Of a stretch of DNA of 62,000 bases, positions 54,708 to 62,000 are shown one piece after another; the stretch's first letter is position 1; each line of letters opens with the position of its first letter. The notes below the pieces were generated by a model that ran no database searches, had not been told where the DNA came from, and was given only the letters and a program-made list of their open reading frames with translations. The DNA comes from Adiantum capillus-veneris (lineage: Eukaryota > Streptophyta > Polypodiopsida > Polypodiales > Pteridaceae): NCBI GenBank assembly GCA_014529385.2, contig CM043963.1, positions 71,070,412 through 71,132,411 on the forward strand. Direction: 5' to 3'. The position numbers and the translations under genes were made by a program.

Positions 54708-56322
54708 TGTGACATTCAATGGCCTAGTAACTTGTGTGTAGCGAAAAATAGCATATACATAGTGAGCATTCCATTCAAACAGATTCCTAATGAGCATAGC
54801 AAGAGTTCTTGGATGAAGAGAGCAACAAAAATCATAACACCTAGTTAGATAGGCATAAACAATACTTCAAAAGAGAGAGAAATTAAGCTATTGACAACAG
54901 TTGAGGACCGGATTTACATGGATCCGGTCCCCCCTCCAAAAGGCTTTGTATTATAGGTTTCCCCCATCAAGGGAGACATTTTACAATACAATACTTTGTG
55001 TTCCTTCAATAACTTGCTGGTGCAATGAAGATGGAAGCTTCAAGAACCATGCACTCACTTATAAAACAAAACATCAATTCCCTCACGGTCTCATACCCAA
55101 GACCTCACACACCTTCGAAGATGGTGAGAGCTAGCAGGGTATGAGAGTAGATTGACAGGAAGAAGGAGTAGCCTTATGATAAAGAAGCTTATAATCACTC
55201 ATCACAGCTTAGCATAGCTTAGTAATTAGCATGGTAGAGGAGATGAGCATGCATTGAAGCTTGGCTCTTGGTTGCATTTGCATCACAAAGCCAAGAGTTG
55301 TTGGTGTAGGCCTCCCTTCTCACAAGCTTGGAGTAGATGATGAGCTTTCCATTTAATCTTGAGAAGGAGAGAGAGAGAGAGAGAGAGAGAGTCTTCTTGC
55401 TTCACACATGAGATTGTGTGAGTGTGTGTGTGTGTGTGTGATAATTCCTTGCCAAAATCATCCCCCTCCCTCTCTTGGTCGACCCCTCTTGCAATTTACT
55501 CATGCTGTCACCCCATTGGACCGTGCAAAGCTTAGCCAATCATAATTCAGAAGCATAAGTGATAGCCTTGTGACATGTGTCCCCCTTTCCCCTTTTGTGA
55601 AAGCTTGAGGTAATTAAAAAATGCAATTAAACTCTCATTGGACCCCTTTGTCTTCTGGCCAATAGGATGGATGCAAGCCATTGGGCTGTTGAATGCTCAT
55701 TGGACCCCTTGGGAGACTATCCAATAGTCTTCTAGAGAGCTTAATTTCTATTGGTTCTTTTATCAAGTGTTTTAAAATGAATTAAACTAAATGTACTCTA
55801 GCCTAATTCTCATTGGTCCAGCTCTATGGCCATCCAATAGGATTTGAGTGCACCTTGAGTGCAACTGGGCAAGGGAGCTGACATGTGTCCCCTATTCCCT
55901 TTGTGTAAAGGGCTTGCAAGAGTGTGTGTGTGTGTGTGTGTGTGTGTTTCTCTCTTATCCCCTACTAAAAGGGCTCACCCCCTCCTATGTAGGGATCTAG
56001 GAAGACTTTGTGTACACTTACAAAGCATCCAATTTCCCTAAGGTTTGATAATTGGACTTACCCTTGGAAATTTGGAACCTTAGCATTTTGGAAGTCTTAA
56101 TGGGCTGAACCTTAGGTCTTTGAAACCCATTGCTTGCACATTGCTCTTCTACAAATGGTCCCCCTTTGGATCCCTATTTTCCCTCCTTTGAATCCCTAGT
56201 GTGACCAATCTGCTAGCCTTACCAATAATCTAGCTTTTTCTCCCCTGGTACTTCCCCGTATTAAATGGTCACTTTAACATGAGGAAATCATATAGGAGAA
56301 TTAGATATTAGTTATTATGACA
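54708..56322 (-). repeat. Gypsy-3 3' LTR (left copy)
   Basis: Plus strand TGTGACATTCAATGG ... GTTATTATGACA, 1615 bp, clearly the Gypsy-2 family (same CCAAT/ATTGG array at about 55516-55840, same TG site near 55921). Confidence 0.92.
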
Positions 56323-56600
56323 TTACCTCTCTCTTGAAATCAGAACGTCCTTGACTATGGGTAGAGAAGATAAGGCCTATTCATTAGTCCTTTTTCTAGC
56401 GGGTAGAGGATCCCTATCTTACCCAATAGCTCTCCTTTGTAAGGCTTTAGTAGGCTCACATGAAAAGCATTGTGTATGAGCCAATGAGTGGGCAACTTGA
56501 GTTGATAGGCCATCTCATTGATTGGTCTAAAAATCTGGAAGGGACCATACATTAGGAAGAGAATGGGGTCTATGAGGGCCTCCTAATTTGGCAGTTTAAG
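56323..56600 (-). pseudogene. Gypsy-3 integrase C-terminal end
   Basis: [20 protein letters not shown], then [20 protein letters not shown] (56355-56552): the standard end of gypsy integrase after the catalytic core. The polypurine AAGAGAGAGGTAA follows at the LTR border (56323-56335). The core itself is deleted. Confidence 0.85.
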
Positions 56601-56919
56601 GAAGTCAAACCTTTTGTATTAAGAAAGTAATCAAAGGACATCTTTTGGATTCAAACAGGAAAAACGGCTAGTTTATTTGAATTCAAAGTTTCTTTCGAAA
56701 ATGGAATTTAAAATCTAGTAGGTAAAACCATATCATGTAGCATATCTATGGAAAGATCTCTATGTGTAGATTGTAGATCTATGATCTCCACTCAAATCAG
56801 AGATCATACGTGGGAGTTATGAAAGACCGAAAATCACAAAATTGTCCACCTCCTTTTTGGGGAAAAAGTGCATCTTTTGACTCTTACACACCCACCATTC
56901 TTGCACACATGGCGTATGC
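56601..56919. other. Filler at the Gypsy-3 internal deletion
   Basis: About 320 bp between the integrase end and the broken RT. It matches neither Gypsy-2 coding sequence nor the LTR by eye. It is either inserted filler DNA or an altered remnant. No open frame. Confidence 0.45.
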
Positions 56920-57560
56920 CTATTTGTCAAAATGTTCGTCTAATGAGTTAGAGTAGATGATAATATCATCAAAGAACACTCCAGTAAAGGTTCGGTGAGC
57001 CCTGAATAGCTTCTCCATCAAGCGGTTAAATGTGGCTAGTGCATTGGTCAAGCCAAAAGGCATGACAATGTATTCGTAAAGACCAAACGTAGTGCAAAAT
57101 GTGGTCTTTACAATGTCTTGATCAACTATCCTTATTTGATGGTAGCCTCTTTTTAGGTCAATCCTACTGAAGTAGGTCGACCCTTGCAACTTATCAAATA
57201 GGTCTTTTACATGTGCAATGGGAAACCTATTTTTGATAGTGGTCCTATTTAGTGCTCTATAGTCGCCACACACACACTGTATGTGCCGTCTTTCTTTTGC
57301 ACTAATAATACGGATGAGCAGAATGGAGATGAGCTAGGCCTAACCATGCCCTTCTCATGATATGCATGCTCTTGCTGGCCGCATTTGAAACGATGGTTAT
57401 CCTTGCAATAACGCTCAAACTCTTCAGGAGAGAGTTTGTTTTTTCCTTTGTAAACTCCCTTCTCCTTAGCTTTGTTGTTATTGGAATTTCCCTTAGGAGA
57501 CTTTTGGACATTGTCCTTCCCCTTAGGCTCACATGGGCTTAAGATTTCTCTTAGCCCCTG
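56920..57560 (-). pseudogene. Gypsy-3 RT start and knuckle-protease remnant
   Basis: RT from about 57273 down: RIDLKRGYHQIRIVDQDIVK, MPFGLTNALATFNRLMEKLF, VFFDDIIIYSNSLDE, then broken. Just upstream (57274-57560) a worn knuckle reads RFKCGQQEHAYHEKG, with the first and last Cys lost, joined directly to 'PYY.LVQKKDGTYSVCV' RT sequence; the whole protease is therefore missing. Confidence 0.82.
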
Positions 57561-57573
57561 TTTGGAAATTGAT

Positions 57574-58834
57574 TCATGAAGCCACCACGGTATGGTGTAT
57601 GACCGCAGATATGGTGCGTGGCATTTGGGAGTTGACATACTCCTCCGTATCTTTAGTTAAGCCCGCATAAAATTGTTGTTTTTTCTCTCCAAAATCCATC
57701 TTTTTGAAGACAGTGGCTTTGAGATGTAAGTCCCAAAACTTGTCTACATATTTGTGAATGGATTCGTAGGAAGAGAGCTTCAAGCTTTGCCATTCAGTGA
57801 GTACTTTGTCTTTGGCATCGGTGGCCACAAACTGCTTCATGATGGAAGCTCTTAAAGCTCTCCATGTTTGTGGGGCTGCACTGTTTGCCCGTAGGCTAGA
57901 CCACCATTTCCTGGCAGACTTTTGAAAATGCATAGCTACATGGCATAGCTTAGACTCTGTGAAGCCCTCATCTCCAAACGCCACATTGAATTGTTGGATG
58001 AAAGCCAAGACTTTGTCCGTAGCACCAAAGGTGCCATCATAGGTAAGGAAAGAGATATTATATCCTCCCTCTTTTAACTTCTTGAGCTTGGACAACCTCT
58101 TCCACGCGGCATAGGATTTCGTATGGCCTCTTCTTTTTGGAGGTTCAAAGGTTGCACCATCGCTTTCTTCAAAAGATAAAGAATTTGAGGAAGATGGAGA
58201 AGAGGGTGACCTCTTTCTCGCCTTTTTCTTGCCTTGTTCCTCTTTGTCTACACCATCACTTTCTTCATAAGAGGAAGAGGATGAAGAAGATGGAGAAGAG
58301 GGTGACCTCTTTCTCACCTTTTTCTTCTCTTGTTTTTTATCATCCCTCTTTGAATTATGGTGTGGAGAGGTGTGTGATGGTCTTCTCCGTTTAGGAGGTG
58401 ATGGAGAGTGTTTTGCCCGCCCTCTTCGTGGAGCCATCTCCGTCGAGGTGGCAAGAGACTCACTTCTTTCTCGTTCTTTTGGTGGGGGCTCTTGAGTTCT
58501 CCTTTGGGAAGGAGATGCGTCATCAAGTAGAAATTTTTTGATCCCTTCGTATGGATCCTCTTCTTCTTCCTGAATGGAGAGAGGCCTCTTTTGGAAGTCT
58601 CACAACAAGGCTTCCTAGGTACTCTCTCTTCTTGGTGGGGAGTTTGGAGTATCCCATGAGCACGAAGCTGCCGTTGCACTTCACTTTGGAGGGTTCGATT
58701 GTCCATGGCTTATTGAAGCCTAGAAACAAGGTAGTTAACAAGCATAGGGGCATCATTAGTAGCATGCTCATTAGCAAAATCAAAGCTATCAACATTACTT
58801 TCACTCTCTTTACTATTTTCAGCCATTCTAACAA
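57574..58834 (-). pseudogene. Gypsy-3 Gag
   Basis: Same protein as in Gypsy-2. N-terminal part 58834-58523 (LLMSMLLMMPLCLL in one phase, QSEVQRQLRAHGILQ in another). A long open piece 58437-57574 has a basic/Ser-rich block (KKKARKRSPSSPSSSNSLSF) and the capsid-like domain (ISFLTYDGTFGATDKVLAFI, MHFQKSARKWWSSLRANSAA, YESIHKYVDKFWDLHLKATV). One frameshift lies near 58440. Retaining Gag while losing pol is a common form of non-autonomous element. Confidence 0.85.
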
Positions 58835-59211
58835 ATTTTAGGTGTAAACTTTTTTAGGTGTCCTTTGGCACTTCAAGCCCTAGTTGCTACTACTCTTTAC
58901 CCCTTTAGAAAAGCACTCAAACTCCTGTACCCGTGGCTCAAATATCATTAATTGCAAGGAATAGAAGAGAGGGTCTTTCAACACCAAAACGTATAGCTCA
59001 ATAGTGGTAAAGTCATAGGCGTAGGCAAGCCCTGTAGGACTACACTATTAAGGCCATAGCTCGCGACGTGATGCCCGGTTATCTGCACGAACCAGGCGCA
59101 CTAGAAGGCTGAAAAATCCCTATTCTACTTACTCAATTGCAGGTAATAATACCAACCAATTATAGTTAGCTTGCGGACCTCCCTTCTTGAACAAGAAAAG
59201 AGAAACCTTGT

Positions 59212-59224
59212 GTTCTGATACCAA
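59212..59224 (-). promoter_or_regulatory. Gypsy-3 primer-binding site
   Basis: Minus strand TTGGTATCAGAAC next to the LTR end, matching the tRNA-iMet complement with one late mismatch. Confidence 0.82.
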
Positions 59225-60440
59225 TGTAGCATTTAATGCCCTAGTAACTTGTCTGTAGCGAAAAATACCATAAACATAGTGCGCATTCCATTAGAATAGA
59301 TTCCTAATGAGTATAGCAAGAGTGCTTGGATGGAGAGAGGAACAAAGAGCATAACACCTAGTTAGATCGGCATGAACAATACTTCAAAAGAGAGAGAAAT
59401 TAAGCTATTGACAACAGTTGAGGACCGGATTTACATGGAGCCGGTCCCCCTCGAAAAGGCTTTGTATTATAGGTTTCCCCTATCAAGGGAGACATTTTAC
59501 AATACACTGTACTTTGTGTTCTTTCAATAACTTGCTGGTGCAATGAAGATGGAAGCTTCAAGCACCTTGCACACACTTATAAAACAAAACATCAATTCCC
59601 TCACGGTCTCAGACCCAAGACCTCACACACCTTCGAAGATGGTGAGAGCTAGCAGGGTATGAGAGTAGATTTAGAGGAAGAAGGAGTAGCCTTATGATAA
59701 AGAAGCTTATAATCCCTCATAACAGCTTAGCATAGCTTAGTAATTAGCATGGTAGAGGAGATGAGCATGCATTGAAGCTTGGCTCTTGGTTGGATTTGCA
59801 TCACAAAGCCAAGAGTTGTTGGTGTAGGCCTCCCTTCTCACAAGCTTGGAGTAATTGATGAGCTTTCCATTAAATCTTGAGAAGGAGAGAGAGAGAGAGA
59901 GAGAGTGAGAGTCTTCTTGCTTCACACATGAGATTGTGAGTGTGTGTGTGTGTGTGTGATAATGCCTTGCCAAAATCATCCCCCTCCCTCTCTTGGTCGA
60001 CCCCTCTTACAATTTACTCATGCTGGCACCCCATTGGACCCTGCAAAGCTTAGCCAATCATAATTGAGAAACATAAGTGATAGCCTTGTGACATGTGTCC
60101 CCCTTTCCCCTCTTGTGAAAGCTTGAGGTAATTAAATAATGCAATTAAACTCTCATTGGACCCCTTTGTCTTCTGGCCAATAGGAAGGATACAAGCCATT
60201 GGGCTACTGAATGCTCATTGGACCCCTTGGGAGACTGTCCAATAGTCTTCTAGAGAGCTTAATTTCTATTGGTTCTCTTATCAAGTGTTTTAAAATGAAT
60301 TAAATTAAATGTACTCTAGCCTAATTCTCATTGGTCCAGCTCTATGGCCATCCAATAGGATTTGAGTGCACCTTGGGGGCAACTGGGCTAGGGAGCTGAC
60401 ATGTGTCCCCTATTCCCTTTGTGTAAAGGGCTTGTAAGAG

Positions 60441-60505
<65 letters not shown>

Positions 60506-60829
60506 CTCTCTCTCATCCCCTACTAAAAGGGCTTGCCCCCTCCTATGTAGGAATCTAGGAAGACTTTGTGTACACTTACAAAACAGGCTGAATGCTCATT
60601 GGATCCCTTGGGAGACTATCCAATAGTCTTCTAGAGAGCTTAATTTCTATTGTTTCTTTTATCAAGTGTTTTATAATGAAGTAAACTAAATGTACTCTAG
60701 CCTAGTTCTCATTGGTCCACCTCTATGGCCATCCAATAGGATTTGCATCGAGATTTGAGTGCACCTTGGGGGCAATTGGGCTAGGGAGCTGACATGTGTC
60801 CCATATTCCCTTTGTGTAAAGGGCTTGCG

Positions 60830-60879
<50 letters not shown>

Positions 60880-61253
60880 TCTCGCTCATCCCCTACTAAA
60901 AGGGCTTGCCCCCTCCTATGTAGGAATCTAGGAAGACTTTGTGTACACTTACAAAACATCCAGTTTCCCTAAGGTTTGACCATTGGACTTACCCTTTGAA
61001 ATTTGGAATTATAGCATTTTGGAAGTCTTAATGGGCTGAACCTTAGGTCTTTGAAGCCCATTGCTTGCATATTGCTCTTCTGCAGATGGTCCCCCTTTGG
61101 ATCCCTATTTTCCCTCCTTTGGATCCCTAGTGTGACCAATTTTCTAGCCTTACCAATAATCTAGCTTTTTCTCCCATGGTACTTTCCCATATAAAATGAT
61201 CAGTTTAACATGAGAAAATCATTGTGGAGAATTAGATATTAGTTATCATGACA
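59225..61253 (-). repeat. Gypsy-3 5' LTR (right copy) with internal duplication
   Basis: Plus strand TGTAGCATTTAATGC ... GTTATCATGACA, 2029 bp. It is longer than its partner because about 391 bp are duplicated in tandem: TGAATGCTCATTGG at 60208 recurs at 60599, and each copy contains its own TG run (60445-60502 and 60833-60876). Confidence 0.9.
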
Positions 61254-61522
61254 CATATCTTTGCATGTGATAATACAATTGTACTATAGTGAGTTGATCC
61301 ACCTACATGAGTGATGACACACTTATCCATTCACCTCACTCACTAGCTATTCACACTAGACCATTGTACTAGTTTCCCTTTATGTTGTTGTTTTCCCCTA
61401 TCTTTTTCTGTAGACATCTTTTCTTGAATTACTAAAGAAGAAAAAGAATAGGGTTTGCCTTCATCTATGTGAGTGTATGTGCTCTTACAAGAGCTCAAGA
61501 TCTCTCTTTCTCTCTCTTAACA
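61254..61522 (+). repeat. Copia-3 3' LTR, right part
   Basis: CATATCTTTGCATGTGATAA ... CTCTCTTAACA continues the LTR from 54707. The GT and CT microsatellites of the 5' LTR are almost absent here. Confidence 0.9.
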
Positions 61523-62000
61523 GGTGGGTCACGTGTGAATAGTCATGGGGAGCTTACGATGCTCTTGAATCTCTCTGTGTGATCTTTCCTTTCTATATCT
61601 ATTGCTCTTACTACCTACCACCTATTGACAATTGTATAATAGCAACATAGTTGAAATGAGGGGTTTTAACAAGCCTAAAATAAATTTTGTTATGGTTAAA
61701 TAATTGTGGCTATTTATAAAGCTTTTTCCTGATTTCTCTTGTTCTTGACTAGGCTATTAATTTTCATAATCAAATGCCTTTGAGGGTCTTTGAGAGTGAA
61801 GCTAGAACTAGGGCTGAAAAATGAGCTACGGATCAAGTACATTATGATGTAATTAAGCCTATATTGGCTTGAACACATTAATTAATTAAGTAGAAAGATT
61901 CCATATCTCTTAACAATTTCAAAAGAAAAAGTCTTTCTGTCCTCTATTCTCACGCAACGTCCATCTCCTCGCCTCTCGCACTCATCTCCATCCCTCGACC
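61523..62000. other. Flank right of Copia-3, nothing recognised
   Basis: GGTGG target duplication, then AT-rich sequence with no open frame, repeat or domain that I can support. Confidence 0.35.

Larger units (their letters stand above)
54708..61253 (-). mobile_element. Gypsy-3: internally deleted relative of Gypsy-2
   Basis: LTRs at 54708-56322 and 59225-61253 enclose only 2.9 kb. CATA(T) occurs at 54704-54707(8) and 61254-61257(8); joining the flanks restores the Copia-3 LTR, so this is a 4-5 bp target duplication. Gag is present, but protease, most of RT, RNase H and most of integrase are missing. It is non-autonomous. Confidence 0.92.
49457..61522 (+). mobile_element. Copia-3: decayed Ty1/copia element with Gypsy-3 nested in its 3' LTR
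   Basis: 5' LTR 49457-49913, iMet-like PBS, worn gag-pol in copia order, PPT GAGGAGGAG at 54611-54619, and a 3' LTR split into 54620-54707 and 61254-61522. TSD GGTGG. The two LTRs differ at many positions, including microsatellite length, so it is older than Copia-1 and belongs to a different copia family. Confidence 0.92.

Overview
The window reads as nuclear DNA from a land plant with a repeat-rich genome. I base this on nested LTR retrotransposons of plant type (Ty1/copia and Ty3/gypsy), primer-binding sites matching plant initiator tRNA-Met and tRNA-Asp, a plant-type hAT transposase (BED finger, DUF659-like core, hAT C-terminal dimerisation domain) and AT-rich spacers with long TG, CT and AT microsatellites. 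I cannot place it more closely. I recognised no conventional single-copy host gene, no tRNA, no rRNA and no CRISPR array.

Layout, left to right. (1) About 1-18.4 kb: a large decayed Ty3/gypsy element on the minus strand (Gypsy-1). Its tRNA-Asp-type PBS and 5' LTR lie at 17.37-18.4 kb, gag at 13.5-15.8 kb, protease at 11.5-12.6 kb, RT/RNase H at 9.6-10.7 kb and integrase at 2.8-3.8 kb. After the integrase, in one reading frame, come a second retropepsin-like domain and a tail of W-x-P-K repeats. A young copia element (Copia-1, 3801-8980, apparently identical 227-bp LTRs, 5-bp TSD) sits inside its integrase region. (2) 19.37-30.47 kb: Copia-2, of the same family as Copia-1. Its 5' LTR is split by a complete gypsy element (Gypsy-2, 19513-27065, minus strand, TSD CACTA), and its 3' part is lost. 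(3) 30.5-38.75 kb: noncoding or relic DNA. It holds a TATA-like site with a repeat-rich leader and a small broken ORF, an inverted relic of the Gypsy-2 LTR, a worn minus-strand pol relic, a Gag zinc-knuckle relic and several two-copy tandem duplications. (4) 38.76-47.72 kb: a candidate 8.9-kb hAT-type DNA transposon. Inverted terminal sequences and a shared 10-bp flank bound it. It has a nearly intact transposase on the plus strand and, convergent to it, a protein kinase reading frame broken by one stop, plus a second unknown frame broken by three stops. (5) 49.46-61.52 kb: a decayed copia element (Copia-3, TSD GGTGG) whose 3' LTR is split by an internally deleted relative of Gypsy-2 (Gypsy-3, 54708-61253).

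The most interesting items are the kinase-bearing hAT element with mirrored subterminal motif arrays, the integrase-retropepsin fusion in Gypsy-1 (whose normal protease has lost its catalytic glycine), the four self-complementary boxes in the Gypsy-1 leader, and the very young Copia-1 that already carries two disabling lesions.
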